DNA from: Spirodela intermedia
Lineage: Eukaryota; Streptophyta; Magnoliopsida; Alismatales; Araceae
DNA: 64,000 bases
NCBI GenBank assembly: GCA_902729315.2
Contig: LR746270.1
Coordinates: 1,892,501-1,956,500 of the forward strand
Direction of reading: 5' to 3'
Shown here piece after piece: positions 12,126 through 24,835 of the stretch. The notes under the pieces are model-generated. The model searched no databases and was not told the origin of the DNA. It saw nothing but the letters and a program-made list of their open reading frames with translations. Position numbers and translations under genes: made by a program. The first letter of the stretch is position 1, and every line of letters starts with the position of its first letter.

Positions 12126-13009
12126 AGAGAGAGAGTATGGGAGGCGAGTTGTCCGCCGTTGGATATCAGATAATAGTAGATCTTAAAAGGATGGTTTTGG
12201 TAACCGTTCGCATCCAAGTCATTTGATTTTGTCTTCCCGAGGGCCTCGGATACTTTTTCAGAATTTTACGATTTACTGATGCAATTACCATGTTTTTCCC
12301 ATTTCAGAAGATATCAAAATTTAGGGAAGCGCTATCTTGGGTTGATCTGCATTTGGCTCTAAAATCCGACTTATTTGCCACGTTCAAGTGAGATTTGATT
12401 TTGACTTATTTCTACCTTCAGATCTGGAGATCTGAAAAAAAATGTACTCAGTAGTGACATAAGAAATTGTTTTCTGGTGAGCTAGGAATACCAGATTCAG
12501 TAACATGACCAGATGCTTCAGGTTTGTATGATTTTTATTAAAATTCCGTCGAAATGGTTCTAATAACAAATATCACACATAATTGTCCGGGTCAAAAACG
12601 TGCGGGGCGCTAGAACGATTGCTGAAGAGCACCGTGTTACGTGTCCCGCTTGGCCTGGCCGGCCAGCAATGTGTCCTCCGCATGCGTTACTGATCGCTCT
12701 ACCTGCCACAGTTGGACATCTTCTACAAAACCCAGACAAAACCACCCAAGGACGGAGAGAGAGAGAGAGAAACAGACAGACAGACAGAGACAGAGAGACA
12801 GACCCAGGCGGAATCTCACTAGTGGGTTGATACCAAATAATTAGGAACATTTTTTAATCTGCTTTTGTTAATCATTTGAAACTATGAAATCTTCTTCGAA
12901 TGGTCACTGGAAAATTATAATTTATTTCCACAAGAGAATGTGTCCATCTTGATCCTAAGGGGTTCTACATTAGACTCACCTGAGGGTATATCTAGGTATG
13001 TCCTGCCAC
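12126..13009. other. Upstream region of the RWP-RK gene
   Basis: No credible coding region. It includes the probable 5' leader and promoter of the minus-strand RWP-RK gene and a short degenerate GA/CA tract near 12753-12800. Confidence 0.5.
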
Positions 13010-13375
<366 letters not shown>

Positions 13376-13489
13376 CTAACAGGGAACCTTGGGCTTTCCG
13401 TTCCAGACCACGTTAAGGCTCAACCTCGACGCTGTCGTCAGCTCCGACGCTGGTTTGGGGAGACTTAGACCACAATTTCCTACTTACCG

Positions 13490-13615
13490 TGGGATCTCAA
13501 GACTCTTGCTGGCTCTTACGATTTCACCTGCCTCCCTTTTCCGATGATTTGGGTGCCTTATTTCTTTCTCTACGCACTCCCCACAATAATCGGTGCAGGA
13601 AGGAGAGTCCTGCTC
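13490..13615. repeat. Flank duplicated at 3590-3720
   Basis: Diverged but clear similarity in the same orientation to 3590-3720, both ending in a shared GCAGGAAGGAGA. In the duplicate this stretch lies only 300 bp from exon 1, and here 1.4 kb away, so the CT-rich sequence was probably inserted or expanded after the duplication. Confidence 0.65.
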
Positions 13616-13989
13616 TGCCCTGTAAGAAAACAAGTATCATGTAGGCAAGCAAAATATGCAAAAAGGAAGAGGAGAGACGCCCGAGGGAGCTGCCCGAGGT
13701 GGAGAGGGGATCGCTCATTCTTGAACGGATCAGAGAATAAGCTTTTCGCTCCAAATTTCAATGTCCAGTACAAGGAACATGTAAAAAAGTTAAAGATGCT
13801 GAAGTGGGCCTCCCCACTTCAGCCCACTACAAAAGGGAGAGAAACTGAGAGCCACGGTCGGGGGTAATGCTGGAGTATATCCTAAAGAGATCACTTCCTC
13901 AAGGATTTGTATTGAATCCGGGTCTTCTGCCTCAGATTTATCCTTGTGCCCCAAGGGAGCAACCCCGTTTTTCACCATGAATTGGTCGA

Positions 13990-14137
13990 AATACTTAGAT
14001 TTTACTCGTTGATGTCAATTGGGTGGTATGTGATCCTTTGTTGCTCTTCGTGGCCTTTTAGGCCAATAGGTTTCATGCTACGTCAATTTGAACTTGCTCG
14101 ATCTGTTCAATTGCGACCTTATTATGCAAAATCCTAA
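13990..14137 (+). pseudogene. psbD: Plastid psbD (photosystem II D2) fragment in nuclear DNA
   Basis: A near-exact match in order to the middle of the chloroplast D2 protein: DFTR, then CQLGG, then GFMLRQFELARSVQLRPY (about 14070-14123). Stops replace two tryptophan positions and a single-base loss shifts the frame. It is about 45 codons of a 353-residue protein, so non-functional. It is the first of three plastid gene pieces in a row. Confidence 0.88.
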
Positions 14138-14149
14138 CATACCCAGGCA

Positions 14150-14350
14150 AAGAGATAACTCAACATGCCATGAATTTTTAGGATTTTATAGATACCTCTA
14201 TCGTTTTGACCGGTAAATGGATCTTTATGTGCTTCTAAAACGTCCTTCAAGCCATGGCCAATACCTCAGTTGTTCCTATACATATTATCTGCTATCAGGA
14301 AAAGAATAGCACTAGCTAAATGATGGTGTGCAATGTCGCTCAATCCTTTC
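14150..14350 (-). pseudogene. psaA: Plastid psaA (photosystem I) fragment in nuclear DNA
   Basis: On the minus strand the sequence reads DIAHHHLA, then LFLIA, then [20 protein letters not shown], the conserved middle of a photosystem I core protein, most like PsaA. A stop precedes GIGHGL and the match fades after PFTGQ. About 60 codons remain of roughly 750. Confidence 0.85.
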
Positions 14351-14429
14351 TTTAATAAAATACTGGGCCGATTTTAATTGCAATTAGGAGAACAAACAGG
14401 AACGACGGAATTATTCAAGGTTAACTCTT

Positions 14430-15035
14430 AACATCTAGCTTATGTACCGGTTCGAACTCAAATTTGATCTCTTACCAAACTTCACAAGCAAGATAATTTC
14501 ATTGCCTTCACGAGCAAGATCACGTACCCCACCCCCATTAGGAGCTAGTACACACGCTTCTAAAGCTACACGGTCAGCTACTGCACCAAGTGCATCTCCC
14601 CAAGGATGTCCTACAGTTCCGCCGCCAAACTGTAGTACGGGATCATCTCCAAAGATTACGGTCAGGGCAGGCGTATGCCAAACATGAATACCCCCTGAAG
14701 CCAACTGGCATAACACCTGGCATAGAGACCCAATCTTGAGTGAAGAAAATACCAGTCCATTTTCAACAAAATCATCACGTAACAAATCAACAAAACCTAA
14801 AGACATCTCACGTTCACCTTCCAGTTTAGCACCTACTGTATCAGAGTGATTATATGTAATGCTTTAGCAAGTACACGGGAATGCATACCACGACTTTTCT
14901 CTGTATTAATATACCTTCAGGCATGAGGCGGTGGATCTGAAGTAGGTTGTCGTCTCCGCAATAAATTGCTAAACTAGTATGTGCAGTGAATCCCCTTGAT
15001 AAGTAGTCATACATTGCAATAGGATCTACATACAT
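14430..15035 (-). pseudogene. rbcL: Plastid rbcL (Rubisco large subunit) C-terminal fragment in nuclear DNA
   Basis: Minus-strand reading gives the C-terminal third of the Rubisco large subunit in order: [16 protein letters not shown] (about 15013-14966), LLQIHR, then [13 protein letters not shown] (about 14806), [15 protein letters not shown] (about 14700), [14 protein letters not shown] and NRVALEAC-like sequence, and [10 protein letters not shown] (about 14510). A small deletion and frameshift precede the last residues. There are frameshifts near 14850 and many substitutions, so it cannot make an active enzyme. The fragment ends close to the native stop codon. Confidence 0.93.
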
Positions 15036-15256
15036 GGGAAAAAATCCTTATCGAAAAAGAAAATACATATGTGGCCTAGTTAAGAATAAATTTAGATTAA
15101 GAGCCACGCCTATTCAGCTTGGGGCTCCGTCAGACGTCCTTCATCATCTTAATTCCCGTCAGACGGCCAGCAGAGCCTTGTTCCAATGCCAGTCCCGAGA
15201 AAGAGCGGAACCCCCCCGCCCCCACCTCGGGCGGAGGGCAGCGTTCTAGAGATGAG

Positions 15257-16603
15257 TCAGGCGGTCATCATGATGCGCACGAACTCGTCAAAATTGACCT
15301 GGCCGTCCCCGTCCACGTCAGCCTCCCGGATCATCTGCTCCACCTCCTCGTCAGTCAACTTCTCCCCGAGGCTGACCATCACGTTCCTCAGCTGTGCACA
15401 GAAACGACAGGCTCAGCACAGCGCTTAAACGGTATGAAATGGCTCCTTAAATAATTAATCACTTAAGTCGCCACGTAATGCTAAAAATGAATCCATTATT
15501 GAGGAATGATAATCTACACCTCTAGGAAGAGGGTTTTATTTTTTATTTTTTATTTTTCATAAATGCGAATTTACCTCGTCGGCCGATATGTAGCCGTCCT
15601 GGTCCTTGTCGAACACTTTGAAGGCTTCGTCCAGCTCCTCCTCGGCGTTAACCTCCTGCCGAGCCAGAAGAGACGGTGGTTAATGGGCGGGTCTATTTGG
15701 GCTAGAACTTTTTCGGGCCCATTAGATGATGGGGTCGAGTACTACCTTGGTCTTGATGGCCATGATGCTGAGAAATTCTCTGAAATCGACGGTCCCGCTG
15801 CTGTCCACGTCGGCCTCCTCGACCATGTCCAGTAGCTCCTCCTCCGTCGGTGTGGGGCCCAGCGAGCGGATGACGGTGGCGAGCTCCTCCAGGGTTATGG
15901 CGCCTGCGGGAATTGAAGAGTTGGGATGGGCCGCCAGGACAAAAAGCCCGAAATAAACGGGAAAACTGCCGACTTTGAAATCGGGAACCGGGAGTCTCAA
16001 AGATCGGATTTTTAAGACAATCGCTCTCGAGAGCTGAAATTATATTTTAAAAAAATATTCCGTTGAGAGAGAAAACTGCAGTCGTAGAAATCACCGACAA
16101 TAATTTTGAATTTATTTGAGGATCACGAGAAGAACTTTATCCCATTCCTGAAGGGTGTTGTGCGAGAACTACCACACAACAACACTGCTTCGGGTTCTTG
16201 CTTATACGCCAGAAACCCCTAGCCTTTGCTAAATGGCCCAAGGTTTTCCAACTATCTCGGGCATCATCTTCAAGAACGCAGCTGCTGGAACTTACAAGGG
16301 CCATCCCTGGAGGAGGAGATAACCATTGGAAGGCGGGTCCGCAACGAGAAGACGTCTTTTTTCTTCAGTGAGGGGAGAGCATGCATGGGAGAAGAACAAA
16401 CGAACGAACGAACAAACACAGGAGCAGAGACTCATTCAGGTGTTCAATTCAACGATCAGATCAAAGCCCGGGAGATGGAACGCTGTAAACAAGGGAGGGG
16501 GGGAAGAAGAGAGGGAAGATGAGAACAGACCGTCTCCGTCCTTATCGAAGAGACAGAAGGCCTCCTGGAATTCTGATATCTGTTCTTCCGTCAAGAGATC
16601 CAT
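15257..16603 (-). CDS. Calmodulin-like protein with four EF-hands (CML8/CML11 type)
   Basis: Four exons (16603-16531, 15903-15746, 15655-15575, 15391-15257) join in phase to give 148 residues, the calmodulin length. The four EF-hand calcium loops begin DKDGDGAITLEE (about 21-32), [24 protein letters not shown] and [12 protein letters not shown], each with acidic residues at loop positions 1, 3 and 12. The first intron splits loop 1 after its fifth residue, as in plant calmodulin genes. The N-terminus ([20 protein letters not shown]) and C-terminal MMTA differ from canonical calmodulin and resemble the CML8/CML11 subgroup. It should be a cytosolic or nuclear calcium sensor. Its first intron ends at 15904 and begins at 16530. 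CT and GA tracts sit just upstream of the start codon. Confidence 0.93.
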
Positions 16604-16619
16604 CCACTGCTTCTCTCTC

Positions 16620-16690
16620 GCTCTCGCTCTCCCCCTTTGCGTTATCTCTCCCTCTCTCTCTCTCTCTGTCCGTCTTTCTGTCTCTCTGCT
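16620..16690. repeat. CT-rich tract in the calmodulin-like gene leader (GA on the coding strand)
   Basis: CT dinucleotides with interruptions immediately upstream of the minus-strand start codon at 16603, so probably part of the 5' leader. Confidence 0.85.
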
Positions 16691-16811
16691 GGAAGGGGAT
16701 GGCGGGGGTGGGAGAGACTTATAGGATCGGGGGAAGGAGGCGTGTAGAAGAAACGAAAGGAGGAGTGATGGTTGAATTTTGACCTTTTGGAGGGACGCCG
16801 TCAAAGTCATT

Positions 16812-16813
<2 letters not shown>

Positions 16814-16871
<58 letters not shown>
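16814..16871. repeat. (GA)n microsatellite upstream of calmodulin-like gene
   Basis: 58 bp of uninterrupted GA about 210 bp upstream of the start codon. Confidence 0.95.
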
Positions 16872-16873
<2 letters not shown>

Positions 16874-17289
16874 TAAGAACCTCCATTTCCATCGTTGGTT
16901 TTCCTCGTTTTCTTTATCGCGGGTTCGTTGAAAGCGAGTCTGCACACCACCACCCGGCCCTCGCCGTTTTCTTCTATTTCTCACTTCTTAGAGCTTTCTC
17001 ATTGAATGCCCGCATTGAATTATTCCAGTGTTCAATTTTCCAACTTTTTTCCTCATGGGCCTTTAGCAATGGCCCTCCTGCCCTCATTTTTCCTCCGTCT
17101 TTTCTGACGCGTCTCCGTTCGGCCTTCGCCGTTGTCTCTCTCTCTCTCTCTCTCGCTCTCTCGCTCGCAAAGAGTCAAAGTTACTCGTTGTCAGAGACGC
17201 CTGATTTGAAGACACGACACCGCGTGGTCCTTGGTGAAGACGTGACCAGGAAAGATTCCACCGTGAACGATCACCGACCAATTAGAATC

Positions 17290-17792
17290 CATCGATGATA
17301 TCTCACCATCGATCGGTCCTCTCCTGCTGCGAAATCATCCGGGCATTGACCCTCCTCACCAATTATCTAAAACAATCAAAAACAGTGTAACTCTTGTCGA
17401 TCATCTTCAGGAAGCCCCCCCTTCCGTTGACCGTGAAGCCATCTCCATGGCGGACGCTTGTCACAGAAAGATCACCCTCTAAGAGAACTGGTACGATCCT
17501 GGCGGAAAGTCACCTCGTAACAAATAAGTACGGGGCTCGCGAGGATTGACTTTCGCGAAGTATTACTACTACAGCACTCTCCGCCCGAGGGGAAGGTGAG
17601 TCAACGCGGGACTGACGACAAGACCCGGCGGGGGAGGGGGCGGCGATTCTGGATATCTGGACTTATTCAACGTTGACAAACCCCCCTCGCTTGGCGAATA
17701 CGCGGCCTCGGCGAGTAGACGGGGACCGGCAGTGGAAGAATAGAAGGCCGGCTCGTCAAATAAAAATAAAAAGGAGATGCTTTGCTTTGCCC
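17290..17792. other. Intergenic region between calmodulin-like and threonine deaminase genes
   Basis: No coding signal seen. It holds the 3' flank of threonine deaminase and distal promoter sequence of the calmodulin-like gene. Both genes are on the minus strand. Confidence 0.5.
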
Positions 17793-20700
17793 TCAGTGCA
17801 TCAGGAGCTGGTAGGCCTTGTTGGACATCTCGAAGGCGTACTCGTAGCCGAGCTCGTTGGCTTGGGATCGGAACTCGCCCATCTCCTCGCCGGTCACCTG
17901 GATGCCCACCAGCACATTGGCCCCGGCCTCGCCCTGCAAAGGAAGAAGAAAGAGATGAATGAGCATTTTGGGGAAGGGGAAGAAACTACCGGAGGGTTGA
18001 CCTGTGATCTGTAGTGGAAGAGGGTGATGTTCCAGGGGTGAGGAGGAGGAAACAACAGGACAAGTGTTGACCTGTGATCTGTAGTGGAAGAGGGTGATGT
18101 TCCAGGGGTGAAGGGGAGGAAACAACAGGACAAGGGTTGACCTGTGATCTGTAGTGGAACAGGGTGATGTTCCAGGAGTGAAGGGGAGGAAACAACAGGA
18201 CAAGGGTTGACCTGTGATCTGTAGCGGAAGAGGGTGATGTTCCAGGGGTGAAGGGGAGGAAACAACAGGACAAGGGTTGACCTGTGATCTGTAGTGGAAC
18301 AGGGTGATGTTCCAGGAGTGAAGGGGAGGAATCAACAGGACAAGGGTTGACCTAAGATCTGTAGTGGAAGAGGGTGATGTTCCAGGGGTGAAGGGGAGGA
18401 AACAACAGGACAAGGGTTGACCTGTGATCTGTAGTGCAAGAGGGTGGTGTTCCAGTGGGGAAGGGGAAGAAACTACAGAAGGAGAGGGGCCGACTTACCT
18501 GAGATCTGTAGTGAAAGAGGGTGATGTTCCAGCGGGGGCTGAAGGCGTCTAAGAACTTCATCAGAGTGCCGGGTCTCTCCGGGAGGATGAAGCGGCACAG
18601 CAGTTCGTTCTCGACGTTCGTGCGGCCGCCCACCTGAATCCCCCGCGAGGGAAGAACGGAGGTCAGTGACTGAAAGATGAGGATCGGCGGAAGAGATGCC
18701 GCACCCCAACCCCATTCTCTGTTCATCTGTGGATTGAAGTGAAATCCATCGTATGCAGTTCATGGCTCTCTCTCTTTTTTTCTCTCTCTTCTTTTCTTTA
18801 ACTGGCAAGCATATCAGAGAGCAACCAATGTCAATCTGGGACGACTACACTCCCATTTCCACAGACGAGATATACTTCAGACCCAAACATAATATTGTGC
18901 AGTGTATTAGAAAAGTAATCTGAAGAAAATCCTGAGTCAATCAGGGGTGCCCGGCAACGTTAGGAATTACTACTGCAAGCATGCAAACTGGAATAATCAA
19001 GTATATGGACAAAGATTATGTCGGTGTCCCGATCTTTAGAGCCAACCATGACGGAAATTTCCCCCTTGGAATTATTCAGCAAAGCATTCACCTGCACTTC
19101 GGTGAGAACACAATAAAAAATGAATAGGGCAATCTGACAAATCACCCAAAGCATTATTTCTCCAATACTGAGACTCAGATCATAACACTTTTCTAATCCG
19201 CGAGTTACCCCAGTACCTAGCAGGTTGCTGCATACCGCACTTCAGCGGAAAGATTTCTTCCAAAGCAAATAAGAAGCTAAACATTTGTAGTCCATCTTCA
19301 ACAGGTTTAGCATATTGGATTTAGATCACGGAACATGGTACATCGGTAATGACTCTCGAGAAAGAGAAGCATCCTGAATGCATGAAGGCATGCACGATGG
19401 GAATTTGGTATAAGGGTGTATACTGATGAACCCTAATTTTTAGACTAATTTGTCGACTTTCATTGTGGAATCCTTGCCTCTATCTAATAAGCTACGAAGT
19501 TAAAAATAAACGAGCATCAAGATTCTGAAAACATTAAAAACTAATTTCGCACAATTAAACCCGTTACTGCAGTCGTTGCAAGAAAACAGGTTTTAGGCAT
19601 GCTCCATCCCCATGAAAACGGCTGCTACCATGCAATGCAATGCTCAGGAAGCAAGAATCAAGAAGAAGCGAAATTTACCAGGTGACGAAGATGATCTTTT
19701 GCCAAGTCATTATCCGTAAGATTAACAGTCTGGAATTCTTCAGATTCCATGCGGCTCACCATTGATGTAAGCTCAGTAGCAGTATGGACTCCAACACTGA
19801 GACAAGGAAATAGTCGAATATGAAGAAAAAGACAGTAATGTATGACCAAATAAAAGCAAAAATAACTTCAGGAAAGTTGAAGATTTATCTTTGTTTGGGT
19901 ACGATATTCAATCATTTGCATTCATGTGCGGCAACTACAACTATTTACTTGGCACTGACCTGTAAAGAACAAGAGCTTTCTCCTTGGAAGCATCATACCG
20001 GTATTTAAACTCTGTTATATTCACCAGACCCACCTTCCACAACCAAAAAATCTCGTTAGAAAACAGGTTGAAGAAGAAACGCAATTTTAGGAGAAAAGGA
20101 ATCGTAACATACGAGTTGACAAAATCTTTTAAAGCTTCCAGGCGTTTCTGGCAAAGAAGTTGCAAGGACAGCCTCTTGTTTGCGACCAACATCAGCAAGT
20201 TCAGTGACTAACCGCAGCCGATCGAAATTCATGTTTGCACCAGAAGTGATGGCTACAACAGCTTCCCCACTCAAACCATAATATTTGCAGTAAGCTTCTG
20301 CACCAGCCAAGGAAAGAGCACCAGCTGGCTCCAGAATGCTCCTTTTCTCCTCAAACATGTCCTACAAAGGAAAGAAGGCTCTTGTTTGTTTATCTATAAA
20401 GCTGTTTCAGCGCTGACTTCTTTGTCTCTCTAAGTTTATAAAGCCTCTCTGTGTTTTATTTATAAAACTGTTTTAAAAGGAAAGAATTAGAATGATTTGG
20501 TCTATTGTACAGAGCTAGGAGAAATGCAATGAACAACGGTGATCAAATTTAGGAGCAAATCATTGCCTTCTAACTATGCTACACATATGAAGGATGTACA
20601 AAATTATAAATACCTATATATTTGAACCCAGTGTCACAAGATATAGTTTCTCAACGAAAGAAGAAGTATCCCAAAGCTACTAAGGACTAGTTCGCATAGA

Positions 20701-23700
20701 GAGGGCATCCAGAACAGATGAGGCCAGAGACATGCCATCGGCATTTGGTACAATTACAAGCTACTGGCAAGGAGATGCGTCCCGCACTCACTCTGAGATG
20801 TTCAGAATAATCCATTCCTCATGTTAAAATACAAGACCAAAAGATAACCTACGTGAGAACCTTTCAGGAGAGGTAATGGCATTATCTCGTCCAATAAATA
20901 TTGGATAACTGTAAACGCGTGACAAATATTTCCAGTTGTAATATCAGAACATGTCAATTCCTAAGGCACACTGAAAACCCAAAATAGAAGGCAGTTGATA
21001 AAGTCATGACGAATGAATTGTACAATATATTTACAGAAAATAAACATATACTACATAGGCATTCGGAATTCTGCATATTATATTGAGCATGCTTTTATGC
21101 TTACCAATTACCGGTGATTTTATAATTTGTATAGATTCTGATGAAGCCAGAGTTGCTAAAAGATAATTTCGCCTTTGAATCCACAAGACATATCTTAGGC
21201 AAAACACTATTATTTCTGATGAGAAATTTTAAGAAAAAGCAAAAATCCATACAAACATAATTTTTATAAATTACGTAATAGCCAAAAGCCACTAGGCAAT
21301 CAAGGGTAACCAATAATTATAAACATACAATTCATAACGAAATTGTGAAATCTGCATATTTTTGTCAGAAAAGAAAGAATATGTCAAATTAATATCGTCA
21401 AAGTTCATTTACCTTTATTGATGCACAGATTGCATCACGGCTGACGAGAACCACACCATCTATCAATTCTCTGCATAGGCGGAAGGTTTCTTCACCAACT
21501 ACCTTAACAGCTACACCATCTGCAAAACCGCCAACCTGCTCTAGCATGACCCTCTGCCCATGATGTAATGATAACGCCATAGCATTAGCATCAGAGGGTT
21601 CCACACCAATTATTTTCACCTGAACAGAAAAATAAACATGCATTGTGGTGTCAAATCTACCTTTCTATCAAAGTAATGAATCTCAGGGCCGAGAAAGAAA
21701 ACAAGAGAGATTTCCAAAATATAATTAATTGAACATGTTTCTAATATTTGATGATATTAAAAACTGAGGAAATGTCCGCACTCCACATAATTGATCTATT
21801 ATAAACCCAAGTTCATAAACAGCCACATTTATCATGCAAGTATCCAAGTCAAAACATGCACTGGTTGAATCATTTCTAAAATTGCTATCACTCACTTCAG
21901 ATCATAAAAATTGGCACCACAGCATGGTCAGGGGTTCCTAGAGCATTTAAAAATACTAATATTTTGCTGTTAATGGCGACAGCTGCCTGACTAATTTCTT
22001 TGAAGAGCACAGGCATCAATCTTATGACATCTAACTCTTGCTTCTCTAGCATAATGGAAGAAGCGGTATCATCAGCATATTAAAGGTGACTCATTAGGAC
22101 ATCTGAAGCACTTGGATGAAATTCTTCTATCCACCTAATCTCTTAGGCGCCAGAAACATTTCACTCAAAACTGTGACTAGGGATCATCCTGTCTTAGTCC
22201 TCTTCCACTGAGAATGAATTTATTTAGTTGGCAGCCCATTGACCAGACGCACAAATTCGGCCGCAGTTATTCATGCTGGAATCCATCTGGCTTATTTTAC
22301 ATTAAAGCCCAAAAGTTTCATTAATGATATAAATACAATCAACCCGAACATGCCACTCAGAAGTCCCACCACATGACAGGAATAGAGAGTATACGCCCAA
22401 AGAAAGACGATTTAGAGTACAACCGGGCAGCGAAAGGCCCCAAGTTTGCCAACTCAGCCTGACATGAAGCATTTCTCTACAGTAAGAGCTGCGCTTGCAA
22501 AACATGCCATTTTTCGGATCTTCTAACCATCTGGTGACTATCCATGTGGTTTGAAAACGACAAATCATCAACAGCTACAGGAGTGAAAGTATGGAAAGCA
22601 TCTTCTTATTTGTATTTACAGCTATTAAAGGTCTTCTTCGTTCGGAAGCATATCTACACAGAAACAGAAACCCTGTAACAAAGTGCATAACGAGTTAAAG
22701 CCACAAACCTCAGGGCGGACTTGTTTCACATAGGCTGCAATACCAGCAATCAGTCCGCCACCACCAACGGGTACAAAAATGGCATGAAGTGGTCCTCTCA
22801 GTTGCCTAACGATTTCCATTCCAACTGTTCCCTGCCCCATGATAACTTTGGGGTTATCAAAAGGAGGAATGAATGTGCGACCCTCTTGTTCAGCTCTTTG
22901 TTTGGCATGTGACTGCGCTTCATCATAAGAATCACCCACAAGAACAACTGTTGCACCCAGTTTTTCAACAGACTTCCACTGAAAAACGTATACAAACTGG
23001 ATCAGCATAAGAAGATGGAACAAGAAAATCATGCTCCACGCATCGGAGAAATACTGATGAAACCCATTCACGGTGATGACTATAAAGTTAACCTTGATTT
23101 CCGGTGTGGTAACAGGCATAACTATCACTGCATTGCAGCCCAGTTTCTGGGCAGCCAGGGCAACTCCTTGAGCGTGATTCCCAGCTGAAGAACAGATGAC
23201 TCCTCTTTCCAACGTTTCACTGGGAAGGTTCGCCATCATATTATATGCTCCTCGCAACTTAAATGAAAAAACCTACACGTGACAAAGAAAAAAGTCAGAA
23301 AGAAATATGAACTTGTTCTACTGGACGAAAACACGGGCTTGTACTTGCAAGAGATGGAGGTGGGGGCTGCGAAAGCTTACTGGTTGCAAGTCTTCACGCT
23401 TGAGCCAGAACTGGACACCGAGTCTCTCTGAAAGCTTCGAAGCTATTTGCAAGGGGGATTCTATGGCCACATCGTAAACTCTGGAGGTGAGAGTGTGAGC
23501 CAGGTAATCCATGGCGCTTGGCTTGTCGTAACTCGGAGGAGTACTCGTCCAACTCATCCCCCATGACGGGCGAGTCTTGGCCGAAATACCCCCAAGGTAC
23601 CCACTCTCATACTGAAGTGAGTCAGTGGTGACCTTCTTCAACTTTACATCGTCCGCTGGCGGCGCGGCCCCAGATGAGACCGACGGGCCCGTCTGGGGAG

Positions 23701-24004
23701 GCGCCGCGGTATCCCCAAGGGCGTGGGCGTCGGCAGTGGTGGAAGCAGAGAGGAAAGATGCGGCAGCAGCAGCGGACGAGGCGAATTTACCTCCGATTCC
23801 ACCCCCATTGCTGACGCCTTGAGAGCATCGAGGGGGATGTCGATGGCAACAGCGCCGCTTTGCGGATTCGGAGGGGGACCTCGCCGCTAAGCAGCAGGAG
23901 GTAGCGGAGGAAGCCGGAGCAGGCGCCGCCGCCGCCTGAGCAGAAGAACCAGGTCCATAAGTAGGAAGAACTACCCAACCCTTTACGAGCTGCAGCGCCG
24001 CCAT
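17793..24004 (-). CDS. OMR1: Threonine deaminase (biosynthetic threonine dehydratase), plastidial
   Basis: Nine exons (24004-23381, 23272-23093, 22978-22709, 21619-21413, 20361-20113, 20033-19960, 19796-19679, 18633-18499, 17933-17793) join in phase to give 665 residues. The enzyme turns threonine into 2-oxobutanoate and ammonia, the committed step of isoleucine synthesis, in plastids. The first roughly 150 residues are low-complexity and rich in Ala, Ser and Arg, fitting a transit peptide. The PLP lysine lies in [10 protein letters not shown] (Lys213), the serine loop in SSAGNHAQG, and the PLP-phosphate glycine loop in [11 protein letters not shown] (about 340-343). The C-terminal part has the two ACT-like regulatory segments (about 505-665), including [13 protein letters not shown] and [18 protein letters not shown], which bind isoleucine for feedback control in this family. 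The product is longer than Arabidopsis OMR1 mainly at the N-terminus. The last intron contains a 70-bp tandem repeat. Confidence 0.95.
17990..18485. repeat. 70-bp minisatellite (7 copies) derived from an exon-intron junction
   Basis: Seven units at exactly 70-bp spacing (the shared AGGGTGATGT begins at 18021, 18091, 18161, 18231, 18301, 18371 and 18441) lie in the last intron of threonine deaminase. An eighth match 77 bp further on (18518) is the genuine end of exon 8. On the coding strand each unit repeats the last 30 or so bases of exon 8 ([11 protein letters not shown]), followed by GTCAACC in place of the true donor GTAAGT, then about 35 bases of intron. Units differ by a few substitutions. 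Confidence 0.95.
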
Positions 24005-24835
24005 GCGGATCGAAGCAGACGATGGAGGATTGACAAGGGGGCGGCGGCGCCGAAAGGGACGACGACGATGCGGTGAAAAAGAGGAATGGAATGGACGCGG
24101 GTCATCTGCGACGGGCACGTGGGGAGTTTAACAGCGTAGGACTTTGTCTCTTCGTTCCAATATGAACGAACGTATTGGAACGAACGGCCGGCAAGCACCG
24201 CCCACGATAAAAATGAGGGCGTCGGTGACCGTGACTAGTCAGGTACCACGAGATACCAGACACCCCTGAATTCTATTCTAGTCATCGATAAAAGAGGATA
24301 ACGTGGACGAGTGCGCGTGCATGTCGCCGTTCCCCACCACGTTTGATAGAGGGATTTATCTGCTCTTCTTAGGCATTGATCGCTACTAATGAGCATCAAA
24401 GCTTTTCACGTTCATGGTGATGCTCTTAAGTACTCATTCCATATGGTGACGCCATGCAGGGGTGTACTGAACCCAGATTTAGTAAATGAGAGGTTGAGGC
24501 TGGATAATAATCTTACAGGGCTATGTATGGAAAAAGTAAAGGTACATATATATACATTATTCTCTAGACTAAAGTCTATTGTTACCGTTGCTAAATTTTA
24601 TCTATGATAAAGGAAACCCATTGTTTGTGAATTGGTTCTCATGGCCTGAATTGATCAGAAAAAGAAGTATAAGCTTAAGAAGCTATGATACACCTGATCA
24701 AGAAGAAGGCCTAAGAAAAGAATTGTCCCACACCAAGCTTAGAGCAATAGCCATCAGCAAGATTCCACTGATATAAGTCCGAGTTGGAGCCCATTCTGCT
24801 GAAGTTGTTGCTAATTAGATCCTCTCTCCTTTCAG
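24005..24835. other. Upstream region of threonine deaminase
   Basis: Probable promoter and 5' leader of the minus-strand gene in the first few hundred bases, then AT-rich sequence with no credible gene. Confidence 0.5.

Noticed and set aside
14435-15035. Functional nuclear Rubisco large subunit
   Set aside because: Frameshifts, deletions and loss of the N-terminal two thirds make it a relic of plastid DNA.
17793-18413. 206-codon minus-strand ORF through the 70-bp repeat
   Set aside because: Its N-terminal two thirds are repeat translation. Only the last 46 residues, after the acceptor at 17934, are the true final exon of threonine deaminase.
17990-18485. CRISPR-like regular spacing of repeats
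   Set aside because: The units are contiguous 70-bp tandem copies without unique spacers, in a plant intron.
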